A DNA stretch of 64,000 nt, taken from positions 125,290-189,289 of the forward strand of contig NZ_SLXM01000005.1 of assembly GCF_004345825.1 (NCBI RefSeq), written 5' to 3'. The stretch is from Tenacibaculum skagerrakense (GTDB lineage Bacteria > Bacteroidota > Bacteroidia > Flavobacteriales > Flavobacteriaceae). Position 1 is the stretch's first letter, and the number at the start of each line of letters is the position of its first letter. Shown here piece by piece: positions 34,658 through 43,247 of the stretch. The notes under the pieces were generated by a model, which had not been told where the DNA came from, ran no database searches, and saw only the letters and a list, made by a program, of their open reading frames with translations. A program made the position numbers and the translations under genes.

Positions 34658-36762
34658 TGAATTTAAATCAACCAATTACATATATCAAAGGAGTAAGTGT
34701 TGCGAGGGCAGAATTGTTATATTCTGAACTAGGCGTTCGTACATGTAATGACTTACTTCACTTATTTCCGTATCGTTACATTGATAAAACTCAGTTTTAT
34801 ACCATTAATCAATTACACCAGAATAGTGCAGAAGTACAAGTGGTGGGAAAAATTATAGCAATTAAAACTGTAAAACAAAAAAGAGGAAGCAGATTAGTAG
34901 CAACATTTGCTGATGCAACTGGTCAAATGGAGTTGGTTTGGTTTAAAGGAGTAAAATGGATTAAAGACAGCTTAAAAATTAACGTTCCTTATGTAGTTTA
35001 CGGAAAATTAAATTGGTTTAATAATGTTGCTAATATGGCGCATCCAGAAATGGAATTGGTGTCAGAATACAAAAAGAAGCTGCAATCTGCAATGCAGCCT
35101 GTATATCCATCTACAGAAAAATTATCTAACAAAGGAATAAGTAATAAAGTAATGCGCTCAATGATGCAGAATTTATTACAGCAAACATTTGAAGGGATTC
35201 AAGAAAGTTTTTCTCCATTGTTTAAAAAAGACTATCAACTACTAGATAAAAGAGAATCTTTATTAAATATTCACTTTCCAAAAAATCAGGAAATATTGGC
35301 GAAAGCACAATACCGATTAAAGTTTGAAGAATTGTTCTTTATTCAATTGCAATTATTAGTAAAAAAACTAATTAATAAATCTAAAATTAAAGGATTTGTC
35401 TTCGAGAATGTTGGGGAGTATTTCAACGATTTTTACCAAAATCATTTGCCTTTCGATTTAACGAATGCTCAAAAACGAGTGCTTAAAGAAATTCGAAAAG
35501 ATTTAGGTAATGGAGCTCAAATGAATAGATTACTACAAGGTGATGTAGGTTCAGGAAAAACTATTGTTGGACTTTTAGTAATGTTGTTGGCTATAGACAA
35601 CGGTTTTCAAGCTACCTTAATGGCTCCAACAGAAATTCTTGCAACGCAACATTATAACGGTATTCAAGAATTATTAAAAGATACAGCTATTAATGTTGAG
35701 TTGTTAACGGGTTCAACAAAAACTAAAAAAAGAAGAGAAATTCACGAAGGTTTAGAAGCAGGAACCTTACATATTCTTATAGGAACTCATGCTATTATAG
35801 AAGATAAAGTTCAATTTAAACGATTAGGATTGGCTATTATTGATGAGCAACATCGTTTTGGTGTAGCACAGCGAAGTAAATTATGGAATAAGAGTTCAGA
35901 AGAAGGTGTTCCTCCGCACGTACTGGTAATGACAGCTACGCCTATACCTAGAACGTTAGCGATGTCTGTTTATGGCGATTTAGATATTTCGGTTATTGAT
36001 GAATTGCCGCCAGGGAGAAAAGAAGTAAAAACAGTCCATCGATATGATAGTCATAGGTTAGGCGTGTTTAAATTTCTAAAAGATGAAATAGAAAAAGGAA
36101 GACAGGTTTATGTAGTGTATCCATTAATTCAAGAATCTGAGGCTATGGATTACAAAGATTTAATGGATGGTTATGAGAGTATTTCCAGAGAATTTCCTTT
36201 GCCAAAGTATCAAATTAGTATTGTTCATGGTAAAATGAAAGCTGCGGATAAAGAGTATGAAATGGAACGATTTGTTCGTGGAGAAACACAAATAATGGTA
36301 GCAACTACAGTTATAGAAGTTGGTGTAAATGTACCAAATGCTTCTGTAATGGTTATAGAAAGCTCAGAGCGATTTGGACTAAGTCAGTTACATCAATTAA
36401 GAGGTAGAGTAGGACGTGGAGCAGACCAGAGTTATTGTATTCTGTTAACGAGTTTTGAATTATCAAGTGATGCAAAAACCAGACTCAAAACAATGGTAGA
36501 AACTTCGGATGGTTTTAAAATTGCTGAAGTTGATTTAAAATTAAGAGGTCCAGGAAATATAATGGGAACACAACAAAGTGGAGTACTGAATTTAAAAATA
36601 GCAGACATTGTAAAAGATAGTCCTATTTTATTTCAAGCCAGACAAGCAGCTATTAAATTGTTAAATGATGATCCTAGTTTATCTTCAGATGAAAATAGCT
36701 TAGTTTTAAAAAGATTAACACAGTTACAACGTACCAGTGGTATTTGGAGTAATATTAGTTAG
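34657..36762 (+). CDS. recG: ATP-dependent DNA helicase RecG
   Basis: 701 residues. Wedge domain with an OB fold about 1-200; helicase domains from about 270. Walker A GDVGSGKT at 295-302, Walker B DEQH at 396-399 followed by RFGVAQRSKLW, motif III TATPIPRTLA and motif VI QLRGRVGRGADQSYC. It reverses stalled forks and migrates Holliday junctions. Its 3' end overlaps the convergent hydrolase gene by 8 nt. Confidence 0.97.
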   Translation: MNLNQPITYIKGVSVARAELLYSELGVRTCNDLLHLFPYRYIDKTQFYTINQLHQNSAEVQVVGKIIAIKTVKQKRGSRLVATFADATGQMELVWFKGVKWIKDSLKINVPYVVYGKLNWFNNVANMAHPEMELVSEYKKKLQSAMQPVYPSTEKLSNKGISNKVMRSMMQNLLQQTFEGIQESFSPLFKKDYQLLDKRESLLNIHFPKNQEILAKAQYRLKFEELFFIQLQLLVKKLINKSKIKGFVFENVGEYFNDFYQNHLPFDLTNAQKRVLKEIRKDLGNGAQMNRLLQGDVGSGKTIVGLLVMLLAIDNGFQATLMAPTEILATQHYNGIQELLKDTAINVELLTGSTKTKKRREIHEGLEAGTLHILIGTHAIIEDKVQFKRLGLAIIDEQHRFGVAQRSKLWNKSSEEGVPPHVLVMTATPIPRTLAMSVYGDLDISVIDELPPGRKEVKTVHRYDSHRLGVFKFLKDEIEKGRQVYVVYPLIQESEAMDYKDLMDGYESISREFPLPKYQISIVHGKMKAADKEYEMERFVRGETQIMVATTVIEVGVNVPNASVMVIESSERFGLSQLHQLRGRVGRGADQSYCILLTSFELSSDAKTRLKTMVETSDGFKIAEVDLKLRGPGNIMGTQQSGVLNLKIADIVKDSPILFQARQAAIKLLNDDPSLSSDENSLVLKRLTQLQRTSGIWSNIS

Positions 36763-37612
36763 ATAATACTAATTCCACCCATTCATCTGGTGACTCTAAC
36801 ATTGGAAAGTGTCCAGAATTTTCTAAAGGCAAAAGCTGATTGTTTTTAATTTCCGTTGTAAGTAGTTCCGCAATCTTAAAAACCGCAACTGGGTCATTTT
36901 TAGCCCAAACTATTTTAGTTGGTACTTCAGTTTCTTTTAATGCACCAATCCATCGATACCAAAAAAAGTAACGTTCGTTTATGTAGTTTGAAAGTCGATG
37001 AATTACTTTTTTTCCATCGTTGTGAATTAATTGTTGCCACATTTCTTTTAGTTCTTCATTTGATACTTTTTGTTTGTTGAAATATACATTTCGAATGTTT
37101 TTAGAAAAGATAAATTCGTTCGATAATTTGGCAACATACTTTCCGGTAATCTTATTTTTTAAAAGCTTTTGAATCAGCCTTAATTGTGAAAGTTCAATAT
37201 GCATACTTCCATTACAAAGAATTAGTTTTTCAATATTTACATTCAGTTGCTTTTTGTTATGTCGTGCAATTATTTCAGTAGCCACACTTGTTCCATAGTC
37301 GTGGGCTAATAGTGTAAAATTTGTCAATCCAAGTTGTTTCCATAATTCAAGAGCAATATCAGCTTGTTCTACAAGTGAATACGAATAATTTTTAGGTTTA
37401 TCAGAAAAACCAAAACCTAAATGATCATGAATAATAATACGATATTCACTAGTAAGTCGATCTAAAACTTTATAGTAATCATATGAAGACGTAGGGTAAC
37501 CGTGAAGAATAACCATAGTTTTTAGGTTTTGTTTTCCTTCATCAATCACAAAAACCTCATTATTAAATAGCTTGATAAAATTTCCCTTTTGTTTCCATTG
37601 ATTGGCCGTCAT
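36755..37612 (-). CDS. MEST-like alpha/beta hydrolase
   Basis: 285 residues, no signal peptide. The motifs HGYPTSSYDYY (37-47), DHLGFGFSDKPKNYSYS (about 63-79) and LLAHDYGTSVATEI (101-114) place the nucleophile at Asp105, the acid at Asp240 (KNDPVA) and the base at His268 (SGHFP). The haloalkane dehalogenase/epoxide hydrolase group uses an Asp nucleophile. The best match I can recall is the vertebrate imprinted protein MEST, which shares HGFPTSSYDW, LGFGFSDKP, SHDYG and NDGN in order. Its substrate is unknown. A near-consensus TACATTGT box lies 20 nt before the start. Confidence 0.82.
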   Translation of the reverse strand: MTANQWKQKGNFIKLFNNEVFVIDEGKQNLKTMVILHGYPTSSYDYYKVLDRLTSEYRIIIHDHLGFGFSDKPKNYSYSLVEQADIALELWKQLGLTNFTLLAHDYGTSVATEIIARHNKKQLNVNIEKLILCNGSMHIELSQLRLIQKLLKNKITGKYVAKLSNEFIFSKNIRNVYFNKQKVSNEELKEMWQQLIHNDGKKVIHRLSNYINERYFFWYRWIGALKETEVPTKIVWAKNDPVAVFKIAELLTTEIKNNQLLPLENSGHFPMLESPDEWVELVLSN

Positions 37613-37647
37613 AATCTTAGTTGTTTATACTAACAATGTAGTGAAAT

Positions 37648-40125
37648 TTGCTTAGATTTGATATCGATTTAAATACGTTTACCATTTATTTTATTGATGT
37701 AATATTACCTATTCCGATACAAAAAACGTTTACGTATTCGGTAACTAAAGAAGAAGCAGACTTCCTTCAAAAAGGAATGAGAGTTGCAGTGTCTTTTGGT
37801 CAATCTAAAATGTATTCAGCACTTGTTTTTAACATTCATCAGACTGCACCAACGTTATATGAGGCAAAAGAAATTCATCAAATCTTAGATGAAAAGCCAA
37901 TTGTAAATCCAACACAATTAAAGCATTGGGAATGGATAGCCTCATATTACATGTGCTCTTTAGGTGATGTATATAGAGCTGCTGTACCTTCTGCATTTTT
38001 ATTAGAAAGTGAAACGATAATTCATAAGAATGAATCGTTCAGCAATACCGAATTATTATCAGATCAAGAGTATTTAATTTACGAAGCATTACAGCGTCAG
38101 CCTCAATTAACGCTTCACGAAATTTCGGAGGTTTTAGATAAGAAAAAAGTTTTTCCAGTAATCAATCAGCTAATAGATAAATCGGTTTTATATATTAAAG
38201 AAGAGATATATGAGACATATAAACCTAAATTGGTTAAGTATATTAGGTTGCATAAAAACTACCAATCAGACGCAAGTTTGCAGGAGTTATTGTCAAAGTT
38301 AGCTAGAGCAAAAAAACAACGAGATGTTGTGTTAACTTTTTTTCAGCTTAAAACAGAAAAAAAACCAATTAAAGCTAAAGTCTTATCCGAAAAGTCAGGT
38401 ATTTCTCCTCAAATAATAAAAGCTTTAGTAGATAAGGAAATATTTGAGTTTTACCACATTCAAACTGATAGAGTTCAGTTTAAAGGAGAAGAAAATCCAC
38501 TTAAAAATTTAAACCAGTATCAAGTTAAAGCCTTAGAAGAAATTGAAACGAGTTTTCAAGATAAGGATATTGCATTACTTCATGGTGTAACCAGTTCAGG
38601 TAAAACTGAAGTATACACAAAGTTGATTGAAAAGGTTTTAGCACAAGGAAAACAAGTGTTGTTTTTATTGCCAGAAATAGCTTTAACTACTCAAATTATA
38701 AAACGATTACAAAATTATTTTGGAAATCAAATATCAGTATTTCATTCAAAATATTCTGTAAATGAAAGAGTAGAAGTTTGGAATAATGTGTTGAATACTA
38801 AAGTAAAAGCACAAATTATTTTAGGAGCTAGATCAACGATATTCCTGCCATTTTCGAATTTAGGTTTAATTGTGGTTGATGAAGAACATGAAGTTTCTTA
38901 TAAACAATTTGAACCTTCGCCTAGATACAATGCTAGAGATGCGGCAATAGTTTTAGGAAAATTGCATAAAGCAAAAGTATTATTAGGTTCTGCAACTCCT
39001 TCAATTGAAACTAAGTTTAACGCTACTCAAAATAAATACGGATTGGTGAATTTGAACAGACGCCACGGAAACGTTCAAATGCCAAAGATAGAATTGATCG
39101 ACATCAAAGAAAAACGTAGAAAGAAAGAAATGATTGGTCATTTTTCTGATAGATTAATTCAGTTAATGAACGATGTTTTGGAAGAAAAGAAACAGATTAT
39201 TTTATTCCAAAATCGAAGAGGTTTCTCTCCAATTGTTGAGTGCACAACTTGTGGAAATTCGCCTCAATGTCCAAATTGTGATGTTAGTTTAACCTATCAT
39301 AAATATAATAACCAATTAAAGTGTCATTATTGTCACTATCATCGGGCAATGCCTAATTTTTGTGGCGCTTGTGGAAATGCTTCTTTAGACACCAAAGGTT
39401 TTGGTACTGAGCAAATAGAGTTGGAATTAAAAGAGTTATTCCCAAATCATTCAATTGGAAGAATGGATTCTGATACCACTCGCGGAAAGTTTGGTTACCA
39501 GAAAATAATTGAAGCTTTTGAAGCTCAAGAAATTGATATTTTAGTTGGTACACAGATGCTTTCTAAAGGGTTGGACTTTGACAATGTTTTGTTAGTGGGA
39601 ATTTTGAGTGCAGATACGATGTTAAATTACCCAGATTTTAGAGCACACGAGAGAGCTTTTCAATTAATGGTTCAAGTATCGGGTAGGGCAGGACGTTCTG
39701 AAAAGCAAGGAATGGTGGCAATTCAAACCTACAATCCTTACCATCAAATATTACAGCAAGTTTCAACTAATAGTTATGAAGAAATGTATGCTGAACAATT
39801 GCAAGATCGTTGGCAGTATCATTATCCTCCATATTATAGATTGATTAAAATTACCTTAAAGCATAGAGATTACAACAAGGTAAATGATGGGATTAATTGG
39901 CTGGCAAAAGCATTGCAAAATGTTTTTGGAGAACATGTTTTAGGTCCTACAGCGCCTGCAGTTTCTAGAGTAAGAAATCAATATATTAAAAACCTAATGA
40001 TTAAAATTCCACCGAGACAATCATTGGTGAAAACTAAAGAACAGCTACAAAAAATAAAAATTACGTTTGAGTCGGTTAAAGAATTCCGTCCAATACGTTT
40101 TATCCTAGATGTGGATGCTTATTAG
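37648..40125 (+). CDS. priA: Primosomal protein N' (replication restart helicase PriA)
   Basis: 825 residues from a TTG at 37648; the probable start is further in. The N-terminal 3'-end-binding domain, helicase core (GVTSSGKTEVY as Walker A, VVDEEHE as Walker B) and an eight-cysteine zinc region (CTTCGNSPQCPNC to FCGACG, about 530-575) are all present. It reloads DnaB at stalled forks. An exact promoter box at 37653-37660 overlaps the TTG, so the true start may be the ATT at 37684 (IYFIDVILPIP), which fits where family members begin. Confidence 0.95.
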   Translation: MLRFDIDLNTFTIYFIDVILPIPIQKTFTYSVTKEEADFLQKGMRVAVSFGQSKMYSALVFNIHQTAPTLYEAKEIHQILDEKPIVNPTQLKHWEWIASYYMCSLGDVYRAAVPSAFLLESETIIHKNESFSNTELLSDQEYLIYEALQRQPQLTLHEISEVLDKKKVFPVINQLIDKSVLYIKEEIYETYKPKLVKYIRLHKNYQSDASLQELLSKLARAKKQRDVVLTFFQLKTEKKPIKAKVLSEKSGISPQIIKALVDKEIFEFYHIQTDRVQFKGEENPLKNLNQYQVKALEEIETSFQDKDIALLHGVTSSGKTEVYTKLIEKVLAQGKQVLFLLPEIALTTQIIKRLQNYFGNQISVFHSKYSVNERVEVWNNVLNTKVKAQIILGARSTIFLPFSNLGLIVVDEEHEVSYKQFEPSPRYNARDAAIVLGKLHKAKVLLGSATPSIETKFNATQNKYGLVNLNRRHGNVQMPKIELIDIKEKRRKKEMIGHFSDRLIQLMNDVLEEKKQIILFQNRRGFSPIVECTTCGNSPQCPNCDVSLTYHKYNNQLKCHYCHYHRAMPNFCGACGNASLDTKGFGTEQIELELKELFPNHSIGRMDSDTTRGKFGYQKIIEAFEAQEIDILVGTQMLSKGLDFDNVLLVGILSADTMLNYPDFRAHERAFQLMVQVSGRAGRSEKQGMVAIQTYNPYHQILQQVSTNSYEEMYAEQLQDRWQYHYPPYYRLIKITLKHRDYNKVNDGINWLAKALQNVFGEHVLGPTAPAVSRVRNQYIKNLMIKIPPRQSLVKTKEQLQKIKITFESVKEFRPIRFILDVDAY
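37653..37660 (+). promoter_or_regulatory. -7 promoter box for priA
   Basis: TAGATTTG, exact consensus. It lies 23 nt before the ATT at 37684 and overlaps the upstream TTG reading frame. Confidence 0.5.
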
Positions 40126-40165
40126 AATTGATCATTTAAAATTTAAGACATAACAAAATTGCTTT

Positions 40166-40843
40166 ATGATATTCGAATATTTTAACTTAAAAAAAGAAAA
40201 AACATCTATTGAGTTACCAGTAAGTAAAGAGTTATTTAATAAAACTATTCAAGAAGTAAAGGGTTTAGATTTGATAAATATGAACTATAACTGGTTGTTT
40301 TGGGATTTAAGAGATTATCTATTTGAGAAGATAATTATTGATTCTTTTCAAACAAAGGTAGAGTCTTTTTGTAGAAAAATTCAGGAATCAAAATTTGATT
40401 TTTTAACTAATGTTGATTCTGAATCTCTTAAGGTTGTTCAAATATATTATCATGTGTATTATTGGAGTGAAATTTTCATAGCATCAGAACCAGAAAACTC
40501 ATTCCACAAAAATGAAATGGTTGAGGATAGATTAGAGTTAATCCTAGAATTTGATTTAAAGGAATTAAGACATTTGTTAATTGAGTTGTTAATTGTTTTT
40601 AATGTAGATTATAAAGAGTTTATTGAGGATGAAAGTATAGAGACTCATGAGTTAATGGTAGATGAATTAGTAGAGAATTTATTGAGAAAATCCTGGGCTA
40701 AAATAAAAAAAGAAACAAATTCTAAAATAGTCGGAACTTTATTTGAAGGGACAGGTTTAGGTTCTACAATTGATATAGATACAAGTGAAAAAATAGGTGA
40801 TACAGAAGATGAAATTATTGATTTTTTCAATAAGAAAATATAA
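40166..40843 (+). CDS. Protein of unknown function between priA and mqo
   Basis: 225 residues, no signal peptide or membrane helix. It is rich in Glu, Leu and Ile and reads as almost entirely helical. There are two tracts of note: HKNEMVEDRLELILEFDLKEL (about 112-132, split) and an acidic end (IGDTEDEIIDFFNKKI). I do not recognise a family. It lies 40 nt after priA and 12 nt before mqo on the same strand, but nothing ties it to either. It may be a recent acquisition. Confidence 0.6.
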   Translation: MIFEYFNLKKEKTSIELPVSKELFNKTIQEVKGLDLINMNYNWLFWDLRDYLFEKIIIDSFQTKVESFCRKIQESKFDFLTNVDSESLKVVQIYYHVYYWSEIFIASEPENSFHKNEMVEDRLELILEFDLKELRHLLIELLIVFNVDYKEFIEDESIETHELMVDELVENLLRKSWAKIKKETNSKIVGTLFEGTGLGSTIDIDTSEKIGDTEDEIIDFFNKKI

Positions 40844-40855
40844 AGATTTAAGATT

Positions 40856-42331
40856 ATGAACTTCGAGAAAGAATACGATTTAATCTGTGTTGGAGGCGGT
40901 ATCATGAGTGCCAACTTAGCATTATTGGCTAAACTTTTAAATCCTTCAATTAGAATACTGATTCTAGAACGTTTAGATGCTGTAGCGCTCGAAAGTTCTG
41001 CTGCTTGGAATAATGCAGGAACAGGTCACTCAGCTTTATGTGAATTAAATTATTGTCCCGAACAAGAAGATGGTTCTATTGCTATTGACAAAGCGATTAA
41101 AATTTGTACACAATTTGAAATTTCAAAACAATTGTGGGCGTATTTAACTGAGGTGGGTTTAATTGAGAATCCGAATAGTTTTGTGATGCCTGTAAAACAT
41201 CATAGTTGGGTAACAGGTAAAGAAAATAGTGATTATTTAGAAAAACGATTCAAGGCTTTTAAAGAGCATTTTATGTTTAATAGTATTGAATTTACTAGAG
41301 ATTTTGATAAAATGCGTGAATGGTTTCCTTTGATAATGCAAAATAGAGAAGAAGGGGAAATTATGGCTGCTTCAAGAATGGATAGAGGTACTGAGTTAAA
41401 TTATGGTGAACTCACAAAAGAACTATATAGAATTTTAGAAGAGGAATTTGATACAGTAGTTTATTGTAATCAAGAAGTTTTAGATCTTGATCCAGATTCA
41501 GATATTGATTGGACAGTTAAGGTTAAGAATACTAAGACTAAAGAGATTAAACATATAGATGCAGAGCTTGTTTTTATCGGAGCTGGAGGAGGAAGTTTAT
41601 TGTTACTACAAAAAGTAGAAATTGAAGAAAAAGAAGGGTATGGCGGTTTTCCTGTTAGTGGAGAATGGTTAGTTTGTAACAATAAAGAAATAATTAATCA
41701 ACATAACGCTAAAGTATATAGTAAAGCAGGTGTAGGTGATCCACCAATGTCAACCCCTCATTTAGATACTCGATATATTGATGGTGAAAAATCTTTATTA
41801 TTCGGGCCTTTTGCTGGATTCAGTCCTAAATTTTTAAAAGAAGGTTCGAACTTAGATTTGTTTAAATCTATCAAGTTAGATAATATTTCTCCTATGTTGG
41901 GCGCATTTTGGCATAATTTACCGCTTACCAATTACTTAATTCATCAGGTTATGATGGATAAAGAAGATCGTATGGAAACATTGAGGAAGTTTATTAAAAA
42001 TGCGAAAAGTGAAGATTGGGAGGTTGTAAAAGCTGGCCAAAGAGTGCAAATCATAAAAAAAGACGAGTTTGAAAAAGGTAAACTTCAATTCGGTACTGAA
42101 GTTATTAGTAATAAAGATGGAAGTATTACCTGTTTATTAGGTGCTTCTCCTGGAGCATCAACTGCAACTGCAATAATGTTAGAAGTTTTAGAAAAAGCCT
42201 TTCCTGAATTATTGAGAAATTCCAATACTCAACAATTACTAAAAAAAATGATTCCGTTTTACAAGGAAAAAGTTAACGAGCAATTGTTTAAAAGTGAGTT
42301 ATTTAGGGTGAATTCAATATTGAATTTATAA
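40856..42331 (+). CDS. mqo: Malate:quinone oxidoreductase
   Basis: 491 residues. The FAD-binding start DLICVGGGIMSANLALLAK, then ERLDAVALESSAAWNNAGTGHSALCELNY (about 40-68, split), HSWV and the C-terminal LLGASPGASTATAIMLEVLEKAF are diagnostic. It oxidises malate to oxaloacetate at the membrane and passes electrons to menaquinone, replacing or supporting NAD-dependent malate dehydrogenase in the TCA cycle. Confidence 0.97.
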   Translation: MNFEKEYDLICVGGGIMSANLALLAKLLNPSIRILILERLDAVALESSAAWNNAGTGHSALCELNYCPEQEDGSIAIDKAIKICTQFEISKQLWAYLTEVGLIENPNSFVMPVKHHSWVTGKENSDYLEKRFKAFKEHFMFNSIEFTRDFDKMREWFPLIMQNREEGEIMAASRMDRGTELNYGELTKELYRILEEEFDTVVYCNQEVLDLDPDSDIDWTVKVKNTKTKEIKHIDAELVFIGAGGGSLLLLQKVEIEEKEGYGGFPVSGEWLVCNNKEIINQHNAKVYSKAGVGDPPMSTPHLDTRYIDGEKSLLFGPFAGFSPKFLKEGSNLDLFKSIKLDNISPMLGAFWHNLPLTNYLIHQVMMDKEDRMETLRKFIKNAKSEDWEVVKAGQRVQIIKKDEFEKGKLQFGTEVISNKDGSITCLLGASPGASTATAIMLEVLEKAFPELLRNSNTQQLLKKMIPFYKEKVNEQLFKSELFRVNSILNL

Positions 42332-42334
42332 AGA

Positions 42335-42397
42335 ATGTTAAAATTGTTTAACCCGTTTTCTAAAAAAAATAAGAATAATGAAAATCTAAGCTGTTGA
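42335..42397 (+). CDS. Possible 20-residue peptide after mqo
   Basis: An ATG 3 nt after the mqo stop opens MLKLFNPFSKKNKNNENLSC and a stop. It is basic with a C-terminal Cys and begins with an amphipathic hydrophobic stretch. It could be a coupled small protein or chance; nothing confirms translation. Confidence 0.25.
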   Translation: MLKLFNPFSKKNKNNENLSC

Positions 42398-42452
42398 AAT
42401 TCAGATTTATTTAAAATTTTCTTATTTTTTAAGGTATAGTAAAAAGTTAAAC

Positions 42453-42488
42453 AAACCCTTTGTTTTCAAGGAGTTAAAAGGGGTTTTT
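42453..42488 (+). terminator. Imperfect terminator of mqo
   Basis: AAACCCTTT pairs with AAAGGGGTTT (one bulge), followed by TTTTT. Confidence 0.5.
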
Positions 42489-42515
42489 CCTGTTTTATTA
42501 CAAGGAGAATTCACT

Positions 42516-42523
42516 TAATTTTG
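42516..42523 (+). promoter_or_regulatory. -7 promoter box for a candidate small RNA
   Basis: TAATTTTG, exact consensus. There is no credible reading frame before the terminator at 42581. Confidence 0.5.
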
Positions 42524-42528
42524 AAATA

Positions 42529-42609
42529 TATAAATTCATTCCCCCTTCAGTCACTGTTTTTCTACCAAGTGACATTCAAACCTTCTAGCCCTCACTAGAA
42601 GGTTTTTTT
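42529..42609 (+). ncRNA. Candidate small RNA of about 80 nt
   Basis: A transcript from the box at 42516 would start near 42529 and end at the strong terminator. It holds an unpaired C-rich stretch (TTCCCCCTTC), one hairpin GTCACT(42550-42555)/AGTGAC(42568-42573) with a 12-nt loop, then the terminator stem. This layout, C-rich single strand plus hairpins, is common in trans-acting bacterial small RNAs. No known RNA family is recognised. Confidence 0.45.
42579..42609 (+). terminator. Intrinsic terminator of the candidate small RNA
   Basis: 10-bp stem AACCTTCTAG / CTAGAAGGTT with a 6-nt loop and seven T. Confidence 0.85.
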
Positions 42610-42657
42610 GTAGTTTTTTTTAGCTTCAGGCAACCTTTTTTAAATTTAAGTCGTCTT

Positions 42658-42665
42658 TATATTTG
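42658..42665 (+). promoter_or_regulatory. -7 promoter box for the sigma factor operon
   Basis: TATATTTG, exact consensus, 21 nt before the TTG at 42687. Confidence 0.65.
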
Positions 42666-42686
42666 TAAGACCGAATTATAAAAAAC

Positions 42687-43247
42687 TTGAAAATAATTTC
42701 TTTACATAAAACTCAGGCACAGTTAATAAGGCAAGCTACAAAACAAAGTAGAGAAGCTCAGCAACAATTGTTTGATATGTATTCTCCGAAAATGTTAGGA
42801 GTTTGCAGGCAATATGTGAAAGATTTGCATCATGCTGAAGAATTAATGCTTTCAGGTTTTTTAAAAGTGTTTACTAATTTGAAGTCTTACCAAAACGAAG
42901 GAAGTTTTGAAGGTTGGATTCGAAAGATTATGGTAAATACGTGTATTACCTATCTTAGAAAAAAGAATGTAATTACGTTAACAGATGAAGAGTATGTGTT
43001 TTCAGATGCTGCAATTCAAAATTTAGAGAATACCTCTGTTGAAGACATTCAAAACCTGATTGATAAATTACCTGAAGGTTATAAAATGGTATTCAATTTA
43101 TATGCTATAGAAGGTTATAAGCATTCTGAAATTGCAAAGAAACTTCATATTTCAGAAAGTACGTCTAAGTCGCAATTATTTAAAGCAAGAAAATGGTTGC
43201 AGGAAAATTATATAAAAATGAATGAAGTGAGTCATGGAGGAAAATAA
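42687..43247 (+). CDS. ECF-type RNA polymerase sigma factor
   Basis: 186 residues from a TTG, which fits the promoter spacing and the family N-terminus (MKIISLHK). Sigma region 2 is at about 25-95 (LFDMYSPKMLGVCRQYVKDL, then GSFEGWIRKIMVNTCITYLRK) and region 4 at about 125-180 (LPEGYKMVFNLYAIEGYKHSEIA, HTH in HISESTSKSQLFKARKWL). It probably directs transcription of its own target set. It overlaps the next gene by 14 nt, the usual arrangement for a sigma/anti-sigma pair. Confidence 0.92.
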   Translation: MKIISLHKTQAQLIRQATKQSREAQQQLFDMYSPKMLGVCRQYVKDLHHAEELMLSGFLKVFTNLKSYQNEGSFEGWIRKIMVNTCITYLRKKNVITLTDEEYVFSDAAIQNLENTSVEDIQNLIDKLPEGYKMVFNLYAIEGYKHSEIAKKLHISESTSKSQLFKARKWLQENYIKMNEVSHGGK

